From NCBI GenBank assembly GCA_019454045.1, contig SKCR01049650.1:1-64000 (forward strand): a stretch of 64,000 nt of DNA, written 5' to 3'. This document shows positions 1-12,118 of this stretch, piece by piece. Positions within the stretch are counted from its first letter, which is position 1. The number at the start of each line of letters is the position of its first letter. Made by a program: the position numbers and the translations under genes. Source of the DNA: Zanthoxylum bungeanum. Taxonomy: Eukaryota > Streptophyta > Magnoliopsida > Sapindales > Rutaceae. The notes under the pieces are model-generated. The model ran no database searches. It had not been told where the DNA came from and saw only the letters and a program-made list of their open reading frames with translations.

Positions 1-128
1 TTCTTCGCATCTCAAACCGTTCAATGTGAGTTATGTTTCCGCCTTACTCCTTTGTCGTGTTCATACGAATTTTATTCTTGTTTTGGATGATTCTTGGGAC
101 CTATATTAGATCTCTACAATATATATTT
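1..128. other. Unassigned flank
   Basis: I recognise nothing here. The sequence stops matching the copia 3' end seen at 7160-7335 at about position 129, so the boundary is probably a truncation or rearrangement junction of the element that follows. Confidence 0.4.
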
Positions 129-306
129 TGATATTCATCTGATTTGTTCGGATCATACATCGTGGCGATGTGATGATCGAATAAATCTCATCGGATGATA
201 ATCATGCAAATCCGCTGACGAAAGCATTTTCTCAGCAGTTTGAGCAAATAGTACATAGTTCAGGTGTAAGACACTCGAGTGACTGGCTATAGGCCAAGTG
301 GGAGAT
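129..306 (+). pseudogene. Copia RNase H 3' end plus polypurine tract (fragment)
   Basis: This stretch closely matches 7160-7335, the end of the RNase H region of the next element. It ends in a purine-rich tract (AAGTGGGAGAT) directly before the LTR start at 307. It is therefore the 3' tail of another C1 copia copy lying upstream, joined to the same LTR. The reading frame is broken and no product is expected. With the LTR and internal region that follow, it forms a tandem internal-LTR-internal-LTR array. Confidence 0.7.
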
Positions 307-2327
307 TGTTGGACAATTATGACCCATAGCGTCACTATTTGTACAGATCATGGTGTTGTTGTACAAATTAACTATGTGACAAAGGAGATTGCTCTCTTAT
401 CAGTTGTGATTAGATCACCAAGATGTATAAATGATAGGAGGTTCTTATGATTTTTTCCTGGATTGAGAATGATATGAGACAGTATCAATCCACGAAGGAT
501 AAATCATTAAATATCCATAGTCAGAGTATTATCGAGATTGGACATCGATAAATACATAAAAGACTAGTATTACACTTGTGCGCTTTGTGAGGGCACAAAC
601 GGCATAGTTCTCATATATTTGGGTATAGGATACTCATGCAAGTGTAATAAGAGGTTATGAACAGCTTCGCTCTGGATATACCCCATCGGAATTCCATTGG
701 TAGTATGACAATGTGTCTATGGAAGTCCGAAATCACGGTAGGTGTATTTGGTCTTAACCTGAGACTTGCACCGCTAATACTTGCCACAATCATTATGCTT
801 TGGTCTGGTCGTCCAGGGCTTTAACCAGTTTATGTGTACGCCTCTTCTGGGTATATCGAGAATCGTAGTGTGTTACGTGTGATGTCAAGACGGAAGTGTC
901 AATCCAGTCATATAGAGATAATGATCGCGTAGGGATAGAGAACTGGTTCTCTAAAAAGGTTTCAACCGTCGGGATAATATGACTTGGTCATGATTATCCG
1001 ATAATAAAAAGACTAGTTGCTCGGAATTCGATATATGCTTCGTACGGGGCAGACACTGTACCAGCCACAGGCTTTGCATGTGATCATCCGATACTGGATC
1101 GAAATACGCAATACTACGTATACTACGCCTGATATAGATCCTTATATTCCAGTAAGGATATTTCTGGAGAATTGGGTAGGCATGTCGCTTTGCTAGAATC
1201 CAACCTTGTCTTGTAAATCGGTACAAACATAGTACTAGGTATTTACGTGTTCGGATAGTCCGACGACCAAATTTACTACCAACATATCCGGGGATCTCAT
1301 GGGTCGCTTCCCGAATATTCACCGATGACGTATGACTCGCACTTTTAATTAATCTGGGATTTATTAGATGAGAGAGAAAATTAATCTTGGATTAATTGCG
1401 GAGATATTTTATTTGGGATAAAATATCATTAAAAGAGAGATAACGATTAATTTGGAATTAATCGATAAATTAATATTCGATATATTAAATGAAATTGGAT
1501 TTCGACGCGGAATTAAAATTAGATTTTAATTCGGGCGAACGAGTTAATTTAGAATTAATTCGTTAGGACATGAATATTGATTTCACTAGGCATAATCATT
1601 TAATTACGTCGCAACGGAAAATTCGTTAATTTGGAATTAGCGAACCCGATCCCGGGATTAGTTGCGAGCGTATTCGCATTTCGAATTCGAGTGTGGCACG
1701 CAAGTCAAATCAAACGTCAAATCGCTAGTCTCATCTAGCGTCACATCAGTCGTCAATCAAGGGATGGATGTCTTTCACTTTGAGTGATTGACACCAGTCA
1801 CTATTCATTGATTGATGGGATTTGATGTTGGTGGTTGTAAGCTTTAATTAGCTTGACTTTTTTGGAAAAAGCAAATGGTATATGTTTATTTGTTTTTTGA
1901 AAACAAATAACGAATACACATTTTTTGGAAAACCAACACATCTTTCCTCTCTCTCACGCCCATGGTGGGCATTTCTTCACTGGTTTTCTGCCCAGAAACT
2001 GTGAGCAAAGGAAGCTTAAGTGTGATGATTTTACGGCAAAAATCATCAAGAGCTAGCACTCTGAGAGACATGCGAAGGTGATAGGGAAGTCAACCCATGA
2101 GCTTGGAATCATATCGCGAATCTTGGAGCTTTCATGGAGGAAGATGAAGACCGAAAATGGTAGAGGTCAGCAGCTCACAGCCGAATGCACTAGGGGGCAG
2201 AAACCGAATTTTTGTTGCCTCGCTCATCGCTCAACCGATCGATATAAGTATTCCACAACAACCTCTTATGTATTTACATGTATTTTATGCTTTATATTCG
2301 ATCCTCGGGGCCGTAGAAACTCCAACA
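307..2327 (+). repeat. C1 LTR, 2.0 kb, forward
   Basis: The LTR has TG...CA ends inside a 7-bp inverted terminal repeat (TGTTGGA/TCCAACA). A polypurine tract precedes it and a tRNA-Met primer site follows it, so it acts as both 3' LTR of the upstream tail and 5' LTR of the downstream copy. Its first 100 bases are the reverse complement, with substitutions, of the ends of the minus-strand LTRs at 18113 and 61779, so both orientations belong to one family. Two-kilobase LTRs fit the Angela/BARE copia lineage. Confidence 0.88.
1346..1644 (+). other. Chain of short hairpins inside the C1 LTR
   Basis: Successive inverted repeats can be read directly: 1403-1427 (10-bp stem GATATTTTAT, loop TTGGG), 1444-1464 (9-bp stem CGATTAATT, loop TGG), 1491-1503 (5-bp stem, loop TGG), 1510-1532 (10-bp stem GAATTAAAAT, loop TAG), 1540-1562 (10 bp with one G-T pair, loop TAG) and 1622-1644 (10 bp with one G-T pair, loop TGG). 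A further one lies at 1886-1910 (11-bp stem, loop TTG). The same chain recurs in every C1 LTR, for example 8371-8670, 25476-25766, 30505-30778, 35208-35480, 39290-39575, 47448-47735 and 51468-51830. Function is unknown. Confidence 0.75.
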
Positions 2328-2328
2328 A

Positions 2329-2340
2329 TGGTATCAGAGC
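2329..2340 (+). other. Primer binding site, initiator Met tRNA
   Basis: TGGTATCAGAGC lies one base after the LTR end. This is the usual primer site of plant Ty1-copia elements, complementary to the 3' end of initiator methionine tRNA. Confidence 0.9.
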
Positions 2341-3959
2341 AAGGTTGAAAAGCATGAAATTTGATTAGGGCTTAAAAAATTGGGTAAATTGATTTTGAGC
2401 ATGAATTTATGAAATTGGATGAATGAATATGCCTAAATGTGTTTTAATTGATGATTGATTAGATCAATTTGATCAAATGTTGTTTGGAACAAATTTTCCC
2501 AAAATCTTAGCTTGGCCGAGAATGATGCCCTATTTTGATGTCTTGGTTTTTTTGATTTTTGATCATTGGATGTGTTGGAAATCAATTGGGAATATTGATT
2601 TAATATTTAATTGGATTCAATTGGATTGGATTAAAATTGGACATGAAAATCACCACGTTGCCGAGACATATAAATGCATGTAAATTGGGTTTGATTTTTG
2701 ATGAAATGTGTTGGACATGTTTTGTTTTTGATAAGCAAGATTAATTGTACTAATTGATGTTTAGAAATGTTAATTTGGTAATTAATTGTGTAATACACTT
2801 TAGGTAATTAAATTGTAAAATTGAATTTTGTAATTTAATTATTTTGGGCCTATTTTGTGAAATTGGGCTTTAAATGTTGTTAATGGGCTTATTGGGCTTG
2901 GTTGTACCAAGTTAGGTTTATGATAAATTGGTTGGATCTAATTGGGACCAAAACCGCTTCCATAAAGCCCAAATGCGACTAATGGACCTTTAAAGTTTAA
3001 TTGAGCCTAATGGGCCTAAATTGATTTCTTGGCTTATGGGGTAACTCCTTGATTGGGCTTCGGTTATTGGGTTTGACCCAAGTTGACCAAAAGTCCACGC
3101 CTTAAGAAATTAATTAAAAGTTTTTCCTTCCATTGAGTGATTTTTACTCAAGATCCGAGACTGGCATTGGCTTGTTGGCCAAAGTCAAGGCCTTTGTCCG
3201 TCGAGGATGTGTTTGAATCACGAGAGCTTTGTTCCATATCAGTGTCTTGTGCAAGTTGTGGTTTGTTGGCCAAAGTCAAGACCACTTCTTGTCCATCGAC
3301 ATTGATTACGAAGCTTTCCATGGTCAATGGGTCACGCTTAACTGGGATCACTAAGTTTGTTGTGCCAAATCCAAGGCTTAGTTGATTTATAGGAAAAAGG
3401 TTAGGTAATATATTAGATATATTGGCATATATAAGATATATGTTTCGGATTTAGACGTCCCCCTACTGGATCTAGGAATTTGATTGGATCCAATTGATCT
3501 TAGAGATCTACCAAGTTAATTATCATACAATTTGTTGGCCAAAGTCAAGATTGTGTGACATTTAACGGATCCTAGCCCACTAGGAAACACGGTTTCCCGA
3601 GTACTCGACAGAGGGTTAGAGGCTCACCGAAAAATAGTGGGAGGCAAGAATTAAATTTGCAGTATTCGTTTAATTACTTGCCATACGCCCTCAAACAAAT
3701 ATTATTCTTCAAATAAATTAAATGTTAGTTGGACTAATATTTAAAACGTTGTTTTAATAAAAGAGTTGGACTGTATTCAATCTATTAAATTATAGTTGAT
3801 TGCATAGTTGGACTATAGAAATCATTATAATAAATAGTACCTAAATCGTTGATTAAATAGTTGGACTATTAGAATCAACATAAAATTGAAAGATTGGCAT
3901 TTAAAACATAATCCTAGGGAAAATGTATTTAAATGGTTAATTTTTCAAATTGGGAATAA
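2341..3959 (+). other. C1 5' leader (non-coding)
   Basis: This AT-rich leader runs between the primer site and gag. It contains many GGGCTT/GGGCCTA words and three spaced copies of a 15-base motif (see 3175-3549). Matching leaders on the minus strand lie at 32348-34540, 44583-46761 and 48785-50941. I see no convincing reading frame. Confidence 0.7.
3175..3549 (+). repeat. Three copies of leader motif TTGGCCAAAGTCAAG
   Basis: Exact copies lie at 3175-3189, 3266-3280 and 3535-3549. The reverse complement (CTTGACTTTGGCCAA) recurs in the leaders of the minus-strand C1 copies, so the motif is kept across diverged members of the family. Confidence 0.85.
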
Positions 3960-4548
3960 AATTTCAGGATGGTCCTGGAAACTAATAAGTTACTTTATTT
4001 GATAAAATAACGTATTAGGCCTAATCGCGGAGTTGAGCAATTAGTAGAGCATGATCTTTGGAAGATTCATGTGATGATAACTTTAGTGCTTAATTCATTA
4101 AGCTTGTCGCAGTAGACTCCTTAATTTCCTTGTCAGAACTAAGGGTTAGATCCTTAAAGTATGATAATGAAATTGAAGGATCTTCATAAATCTATACTTA
4201 GATTTTAGAAGTACTAAATTGTAATACAAAACTCTTGGAGAGTTAATGGCTAATCTCAAGGAGACAAAGCCAAAACTTTGCAATAGGCAAGTAGCACAAG
4301 ACGCACCTTACTTCGATATTCTAGAAGGCCAAGGCTTGGCCAAAGGCTTCTGGAATGTGAAAAAGGGCAAAGGCAAAATCATTATAATCTTCTGGGAAGA
4401 TAAAAGACATATCCCAAAATATCTGCCTAAATTGTGGCAAACGGGATCGTGGAAGCGTGACTGCCGTTTGGACAAGGCAGACATTAAGGAATTAAAGACG
4501 GTGCAAGACTCCAACTTCAAATATGTTTGTGAACATTATGTTCACTAA
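3960..4548 (+). pseudogene. C1 gag remnant with zinc-knuckle relic
   Basis: The region is collinear with the minus-strand gag genes at 38560-37700 and 44582-43713. The stretch near 4040-4110 matches the N-terminal half. A frame at 4246-4548 keeps a degenerate zinc knuckle, with GSWKRDC matching the GHWKRDC-type end of a CX2CX4HX4C knuckle while the first cysteines are lost. Gag forms the capsid and binds element RNA. Stops and deletions make it non-functional. Confidence 0.65.
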
Positions 4549-5760
4549 TAGTATTAAAATTAGATTTTAAATACTTAGTGTGGAACATAAAATATATGTA
4601 TTGATGTTCAGAATCTGTTTTGAACAGGATACTGATTTCAATAGAGATTTATCTGCAAATTGGAATCGGGACGAAAGTCGCTTTTTTAACCATAGATACC
4701 TAATTTAAGAACTACCCTCGGGTGTGTACTTAAATTAGGAAACTGTTATAATGTAACTAGTTTGACTAGAAACATTATCTCTATATCAGTGTTTAACCCA
4801 CTGCGGGTGAACCTTTATATTCTAGAACACTAAAGTGTTTTATTATATAAAGATGATATTGAGATAAACACATTAGATGTGAATAACAGCATTTATATTT
4901 TGAATTTAAATAATTCTCAAATATATAACATGAGAAATAAACAGCTCAAATTGATTTGATCAGAAGAAACTAATTTGTGGCATTGTTGTCTGGGACACAA
5001 TTAAACCAGACTCGTATATCCACACTTTTGAAGAGTGAGTACTCGTACTAATTTGATTATATTCAAATAAAGTCTACGAATCCAGTTTATTGTCCAATGT
5101 GCCTATAACACATTTACTTGGTAAAAGTGTAAATGCCACCAATATGTTAGCCCTAGTTCATAGTGAAGCAAGTGGGCCCATGTCTAGCTAGGCTAGAGGT
5201 GGATATGAATATTTTGTGACCTTTATAGATGTGCCATCGCGTAGTGGTTATGTGTTTCTTTTGAAACACAAATCGGAAACTTTTAGAGTTTCGACACGAA
5301 ATAGACAAACAGATCAACTAAAGTATTAAACCATCACGGTTAGACCATGATGAAAATACTTAAGTAGTAAGTTTCTAATATACTTGAAAGAGTATAGCAT
5401 TCTTTCAATGAGGACTCCTCCCAGAACACGTCAATTTGACGTTGTGTCTGAACAGGATAAACCAAATTTTGTTGGACATGATAAGGTTAATCATGAGTCG
5501 CTCTGAGCTACCATTTACTTCAATGGATATGCATTAAATAGTGCATAACTTATTTAGAATAAGGTTCCATAAAAATCTGTTTGACAGATATCATATTAGA
5601 TATGGACAGGAAAATAAACCGGGTTTCTCATTCCTGATTATTTGGGTATGCTGGGCATATGTTTGGATGATACCAAACCAAAACCCAAATTGGATAAGTG
5701 TCTAATTGTAGGTTATCCTAGGGATACCAAAGTATAGTACTTATACAACTCACGAGAGAA
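4549..5760 (+). pseudogene. C1 protease/integrase remnant
   Basis: Around 4975-5000 the translation reads LWHCCLGHN, the HHCC-type zinc-binding start of a copia integrase. The stretch from about 5150 to 5450 matches the DDE core of the minus-strand copies (a PCLA-like stretch, then a VTFID-like stretch, then a KEYSI stretch). From 5500 to 5760 it matches the integrase C-terminal region (YALNSA, IWTGK-like words). Many in-frame stops and small deletions are present. The upstream part (4560-4900) corresponds to the protease segment but keeps no clear active site. Confidence 0.6.
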
Positions 5761-6790
5761 CAATGTAATTGTTGCTCACCATGCGGTTTTCCTAAGAGGA
5801 ATACCGATATGCAGTGGTGACTGGGAGGATTGTAAAACTCGATGAAAATCGGAGTAATACTATTCAAGGCACCCATTCCTTAATGGAACATAAATAGTTC
5901 ATCAAGGATGAAAATATAACATTAATCTTCAAATACACAAGAACCACGTATGTCAGAGAGAGTCATAAAATAACCTGGGGTATGGGTTTCTGATCTCACC
6001 TCATAAAGATGTCTATCTTATTGAGGAAGATGAACTGACTATGTATAAGGAAGTGATACAAGATATCGACTCCCTATTATGGAAAAGTGCCATGAATCCA
6101 AAATGGATTCCATGTAAATCAACAAGTTTGGATACTAGTTGGAGTATCGCAAGGCATTGTGCCTATTGGTACTATATAAGTCTTCAAGGAAGACATACAT
6201 GGATGGCAACATACCAACATATAAAGCTAGGCTTTTAACGGAAAGGTATCGTTATCAACATTGTGTCGATTACGATTCAACCTTTTAACTGGTGCCACGG
6301 TAAATCCATTTGGATAATGCTTGCTAAATGCTGCATGTTTCATTTATGAAATATGTCAGCTTAACGGGAAAATCGCTTTCCTGAAAAGGAAACCTTTTGG
6401 AGGATGTTTACAACATCCTGTCGGTTTTGTCGTACCATAACAAGCAAACGAGGTTTGCAGGTTATTCGATCCATGTTTGGATTGAAGCAAGCATTAGGTT
6501 CTTGGAATTATCATTTTGATGTAATCAAAATGGTTTATGATTTAATTCAAAAATAAAAAGATTTTTGTGTATATAGGAGGGTTAGTGGGAGCGCACTCAC
6601 AGTGGCTATCCTATAAATAATAATAATAAATCATTTCTTGGAAATGATATTCCCATAATACAATCGGTGAAAGCTTGGCTTTCATGAGAACTCTCCGAGA
6701 ACTCGTACATTGAAAAATGTACGTAACCTGGTGTCTCATACGCTTTGAGCATATGGATTGACAAACAGGACAATCCTAGTTATGGTCACT
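5761..6790 (+). pseudogene. C1 reverse transcriptase remnant
   Basis: This stretch is collinear with RT at 42430-41511. A 65-codon frame at 6041-6238 starts with an EEMIQGID-like stretch equivalent to the N-terminal part of the RT region, and 6440-6560 corresponds to the CKLNRSIYGLKQA stretch. The frame is broken repeatedly and no intact YVDD was found. Confidence 0.6.
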
Positions 6791-7335
6791 GTATTGATGT
6801 TAAGAACATCCGTTAGTATCTTAGAGAACTAAGGATGCTGTCTTAATCAATGGAGAATGAGAAATTGAAGTGATTGGGATCACTGCTACAAGTTTTCTAA
6901 CCGATTAAACGACTAAAAGTCGCAAACGGTACTATACACTTTGAATAACAGTACAATGAGATGGAAATCTTCCAAGCAAGATACTGTTACCGAATAAACA
7001 ACAAATGCGGGTTATTGCTGCAGCTGAGGCAGCAATAGAAGCCTTATGGGTCGATAACAAATCTAATTAGATTAGATATAGTTCTTTTAGCAGCTGAGCT
7101 AGGCTTCAGCACATGCTAAAGAATTAACGGTCTCATCAATGATCCAGATACATACTTCGATATTCATCTGATTCGTTTGGATCATACATCGTGGCGATGT
7201 GATGATCGAATAAATCGCATCAGATGATAATCATGCAAATCCGCTGATGAAAGCATTTTCTCAGTAGTTTGAGCCAACCGTACAAAGTTCAGGTGTAAGA
7301 CACTCGAGTGACTGGCTATAGGCCAAGTGGAATAT
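6791..7335 (+). pseudogene. C1 RNase H remnant and polypurine tract
   Basis: This matches the RNase H of the young copy (40640-41332) in order, including the AAEAA-like stretch near 7015 and the terminal part near 7160-7290. It ends at a degraded polypurine tract (AAGTGGAATAT) just before the LTR at 7336. It is non-coding now. Confidence 0.6.
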
Positions 7336-9211
7336 TGTTGGACAATTATGACCCATAGCGTCACTATTTGTACAGATCATGGTGTTGTTGTACAAATTAA
7401 CTATGTGACAAAGGAGATTGCTCTCTTATCATTTGTGATTAGATCAACAAGATGTATAAATGATAGGAGGTCCTTATGATTTGTTCCTGGATCTTCCACG
7501 AAGGATAAATCATTAAATATCCCTAGTCAGAGTATTATCGATATTGGACATCGATAAATACATAAAAGACTAGTATTACAGTTGTGCGCGTTGTGAGGGC
7601 ACAAACAGCATAGTTCTCATATATTTGGGTATAAGATACTCATGCAAGTGTAATATGAGGTTGTGTTTTACCGATGGTACGGAAAACAGCTTCGCTTAGG
7701 ATAGACCCCCTCGGAATTCCATTGGTAGTATGACTATGTGTCTATGGAAGTCCGAAATCAGGGTAGGTGTATTTGGTCTTAACTTGAGACTTACACCGCT
7801 AATACTTGCGACAATCAATATGCTTTGGTCTTGGTCATCCAGGGCTTTAACCGGTTTCTGTGTACGCCTCTTCTGGGTATATCGAGATTCGAAGTGTGTT
7901 GGGTGTGATGTTAAGACGGAATTGTCACTCCAATCATATGGAGATGATGATCGCTTAGGGATACAGAACTGGTTCTCTAAAAAGGTTGCAACCGTCAGGA
8001 TAATATGACTTGGTCATGATTATCCGATAATAAAGAGACTAGTTGCTCATAATCTGATATATGCTTCGTACGGGGCAGACACTGTACCAGCCCCAGGCCT
8101 TGGATGTGATCATCCGATACTGGATCGAAATACGCAATACTACATATACTACTCCTGATATAGATCCTTATATTACGGTAAGGATATTTCTGTAGAATTG
8201 GGTAGGCATGGCGTTTTGCTAGAAGCCAACCTTTTCTTGTAAATCAGTACAAACATAGTACTAGGTACTTACGTGTTCGGATAGTCCGACGACCGAATTT
8301 ACTACCAACATATCCGGGGATCTCATGGGTCGCTTCCCGAATATTCACCGATGACGTATGACTCGCACTTTTAATTAATCTGGGATTAATTAGATGAGAG
8401 AGAAAATTAATCTGGGATTAATTGCGGAGATATTTTATTTGGGATAAAATATCATTTAAAGAGAGATAACGATTAATTTGGAATTAATCGATAAATTAAT
8501 ATTCGATATATTAAACGAAATTGGATTTCGACGCGGAATTAAAATTAGATTTTAATTCGGGCGAACGAGTTAATTTAGAATTAATTCGTTACAACATTAA
8601 TAGTGATTTCACTAGGCATAATCATTTAATTACGTCGCAACGGAAAATTCGTTAATTTGGAATTAGCGAAGCCGAGCCCGAGATTATTTGTGAGAGCTTT
8701 CACTTTGAGTGATTGACATCAGTCACTATTCATTGATTGATGGGATTTGATGTTGATGGTTGTAAGCTTTAATTAGCTTGACTTTTTTGGAAAAAGCAAA
8801 TGGTATAAGTTTATTTGTTTTTTGAAAACAAATATCGAATACACATTTTTTGGAAAACCAACACATCTCTCCTCTCTCTCACACCCATGGTGGGCATTTC
8901 TTCACTGGTTTTCTGCCCAGAAACCGTGAGCAAGGGAAGCTTAAGTGTGATGATTTTGTGATGCTTAAGAGCTACCACCCATGAGCTTAGAATCATCTCG
9001 CGATGCTTGGAGCTTTCATGGAGGAAGATGAAGACCAAAAATGGTAGAGGACAGCAGCTCACTGCCGAATACACCAGGGGGCAGAAACTAAATTTTTGTT
9101 GCCTCGCGTGTCGCTCAACCGATCGATGTGAGTATTCTGTAACTCCCTCGTATGTATTCACATGTATTTTATGCTTTATATTCGATCCTTGGGGCCGTAG
9201 AAACTCCAACA
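7336..9211 (+). repeat. C1 3' LTR, forward
   Basis: This is the partner of 307-2327 with the same TGTTGGACA start and TCCAACA end. It is somewhat shorter because of small deletions, for example after about 7480 and near 8690. It contains the hairpin chain at 8371-8670. Substitutions and indels between the two LTRs show that the insertion is old. Confidence 0.85.
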
Positions 9212-9642
9212 ATGTTTGAAGTAAATACGGTCATCGGATTATCGAAATACGTGCGTATCCGGTACCACGTTCTTATCGATTTAGAAGACATGGTTGGCTT
9301 CTAACAAAGCACCGTGCCTACCCAATTCTCCATAAATATTCTTTTAAGAATACAAGATCTTTATCAAGCGTAGTATACATAGTATTGCGTATTACGATCC
9401 AATATCAGATATCACATGCTAGGCCTAGGGCTGTAGTTGTGTCTGCCCCGTATGAAGTTTATATCGGATCACTAACAACTAGTCTCTTTATGATCGGAAA
9501 TTCATGACCTAGTCATACTTCCCCGATGGTTATAGCACTATCGAGTACTAGTTATGTATCTCTACGTGATCATCATCTCCATATTACTGAAGTAATACTT
9601 CCATCTTGACATCACCTCCAAGACACTACGATTATCAGTAAA
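9212..9642 (-). repeat. Reverse C1 LTR, left fragment
   Basis: From about 9212 the sequence matches 51887-52300, the interior of a reverse C1 LTR, and breaks at 9642 where LOG element 1 begins. It resumes at 17553. The first roughly 0.94 kb of the LTR is missing here, consistent with the forward element having inserted into it. Confidence 0.75.
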
Positions 9643-11548
9643 TAACCGGCGTAAACACACACGTATAACGCAAGCGCACGTATCGTTCAAGTAGTATAAA
9701 AATATCGATCCCACGAGGACTTAATTCCTACTGTTGTTATTAATTATTGAATCTATTTATTTACAAATATCTAATTAGATGGAAAAGAGAATGATTGTTT
9801 GATTGGTTGAAAGTGGTTTTGCAAAATTAAATAAATAAAAAGACAAAAGAAAATACTAAGGAAAAATAACAAAAGACACAAAGATCTAGGGTCGTGAATC
9901 ATTCTAATATCATTTAAAAGATGAAGTGGTTATTTTATGTTTGTGTAATAAATCAGTTTACTAACCTGGAACACTAAATTACGCAAAAGCCTCTGTCGAT
10001 GGTCAGACGCAAATACCCAGTTTAACCCAATTGAACCATATGTCTATGTCAACCAAATTATCTGGATTCATTAAGTTTAAGTTCCAATTATGGCTACCCC
10101 CGCCTGACAGGTATATTCCTATCCTGTAAGGAAATCTATTAAAGGGTTATCTATCCTCAAGGAAGATCGTGGGCTATTAAGTCTGAGGCTGAAACCTAAA
10201 ATCCCTATGTCTAGTTCATTTTAGATTTACCACATCAATCTTATTGGTGATCAGACAACAAGAAGCATTAAGCTTAAGACTTAATAAGTAAACTTTAAAT
10301 TACCCAAACTATAAAATAACCCCTTATAAACCGGTGATATTAGAATTCATCACAACCCCAGATAACTAACACATAACTAGGGCTAGTAACAACTTAAAAG
10401 TAAAAGACATAAAGTAAAAATACTGAAAAGTAAAATAAAATAAAATGCTAAGGCAAAAGGAATTACTTTTACTACTACTAATTTAGATATCTCCCATAAA
10501 ATAATATAGAAACTTGTGATATTATTTTACCAACCGACCAATCTGGCGGTATCCTGATTAAGTCAAATTAAGTCCAACCAGCCATATAGGCTGTAATATT
10601 TGTCCATAATCCAGCCATAAAGGCGGTAACAAAATAAATTTACCAACCGACCAATCTGGCGGTATCCTTGATTAGTCAGGTTTAAACCAGATTAAATTGA
10701 ATTGCCAACCGACCAATAAAAACTAAAAATTAAAGAAAGAAAAGTATTGTGCGTAAAAGTAAATTGCGGAAAGTAAAAACTGAAAAGTAAAGAAAAGAAA
10801 GTGCGAAACTGAAAATTAATTACTGAAAACTAAAAATAAACAAACTAGATACAATCTTCTTATTTATTCATTAAGAATTTCAAAGAAGAAAGTATGAATT
10901 TTACAAATGAAATGGCTTGGTATTTATAGGCAAAATTTTGCCACCATCAAATCATCCATCAAATTCTCCACCAAATCCATTATTAATTTCTCCACTAATT
11001 ACTCCACCAAATCCATAATTGCTCCACTAATTGCTTATCTTGTTTGGTGTTGATTTGATAATTTTTATTAATTATTAATTAATTAATATTTTGCTTTGAA
11101 AATGATTGATAATGACTTTTAATAATTACACTCCACACACTTCTGGATGGTTCATCAATTTCGGTCATGAAATCATCAGAATGCGAAAATACTTTCTCTT
11201 TCACAGTTGTAGATCTTTGAGTCTTCTTTAATCTGGCACTTGAATCAGCTCAATCCGATATTGGAGTAAAAAGTTATGCCCAAAATACGACAGATGCGCA
11301 AAACTGGAATTTCCAAAACTGCACTTCGTCAAAACGTCCTTTCAAGTTTCCAATCTCCAAAATTAATATATCAAGTCCAATAATTGCCCTTATTTGACCA
11401 TATTTCATCCTAAATGATTTCATTGAGTCCCAATATTATTTTATCTGCAAAATAAACTAAAACACATCAAAACGTTCATCAAACCCGAGAAACTAAACAA
11501 AATATTAAGTAAAAGGGGCGGTAAATATGATATATTTTCCGCTCATCA
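9643..11548 (-). repeat. LOG element 1, 3' LTR
   Basis: Read on the minus strand it starts TGATGAGCGG (11548) and ends at 9643, where the expected ...CCGGTCA has become ...CCGGTTA. It is almost identical to 15501-17552 but lacks about 145 bp after the third CCAACCGACCAAT unit (near 10717). A TATA-like sequence matching the 5' LTR lies at 10921-10929. Confidence 0.9.
10529..10717 (-). repeat. Short degenerate repeats in LOG-element LTR
   Basis: Units related to CCAACCGACCAATCTGGCGG and CCAGCCATATAGGCGGTA recur four or five times here. They also occur at 16389-16585, 20930-21130 and 29060-29260, in all LOG-element LTRs. They lie in the transcribed part of the LTR, downstream of the TATA box. 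Role unknown. Confidence 0.75.
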
Positions 11549-11585
11549 CACCCCCAAACCTAACATTTTGCTAGTCCTCGAGCAA
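11549..11585 (-). other. Polypurine tract module
   Basis: On the minus strand this reads GCTCGAGGACTAGC, then AAAATGTTAGGTTTGGGGGT directly before the LTR. This GAGGAC...GTTTGGGGG arrangement is typical of plant Tat/Athila gypsy elements and primes plus-strand DNA synthesis. Confidence 0.85.
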
Positions 11586-12118
11586 AACATAAAAATAAAA
11601 TAACATGAAAATAAAATTAACTAAGCCACTTTCGTAGGGATCACGGTTGCATTTAGCGTATGCAACAAGCCTTTAAACCCCTAGGTGTCCCTAGTGGACG
11701 AGTTGTAGTCTCGTGGGCTTACAGCAATGATACCCACAAATATTTTACAAAAGTAAAAAGTTAGTTAAAACTAATGCACACAAAAGCAAAAAGACAAGCG
11801 AAAAGAGAATAAAGATGTTAGTGACTAATCAGGTGAAACTTCTACTCCAAGTTACTAGTTGTTTTGTTTCTTTCTAAATTACTAAATAAGTAAACTCTCC
11901 GATTATTTTTACCATTCTCCATATACACAGCCAACAAATATTAAACAACTCATTTTTTGCCCACAACAGTCATAAGTGTAGTTGATAAGAGAGTAATATT
12001 TTTGTCCTAAAGTTCTATCAGATTTCACATCTTTTGGTAGCAATGGAATAATTTTTCTCATTTTTCTGATTTTTTCTTTGATTTTTTTTTCACTATTTTT
12101 TATTTATATACAATATCT
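11586..12118 (-). other. 3' non-coding region of LOG element 1
   Basis: No reading frame or structural RNA was seen. The stretch is closely matched by 22067-22587 in LOG element 2 and so belongs to the element body. Confidence 0.6.

Larger units (their letters stand above)
307..9211 (+). mobile_element. Ty1-copia element, family C1 (Angela-like), forward, decayed
   Basis: Two similar long LTRs (307-2327 and 7336-9211) start TGTTGGACA and end TCCAACA. They bracket a 5.0-kb internal region with an initiator-Met primer site and degenerate gag, integrase, RT and RNase H in the copia order (integrase before RT). The flanking 5-mers (GAGAT on the left, ATGTT on the right) differ because the left LTR is shared with another element tail. 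The ATGTT on the right also occurs at the matching place in intact reverse C1 LTRs. The array therefore probably inserted into the reverse LTR that continues at 9212, with the other half outside the window. No domain has an open frame. Confidence 0.85.

Noticed and set aside
10529..10717. Regular short repeats resembling a CRISPR-like array
   Set aside because: The units are degenerate, unevenly spaced, lie inside an LTR and recur in every related LTR of a plant element; there are no cas genes.
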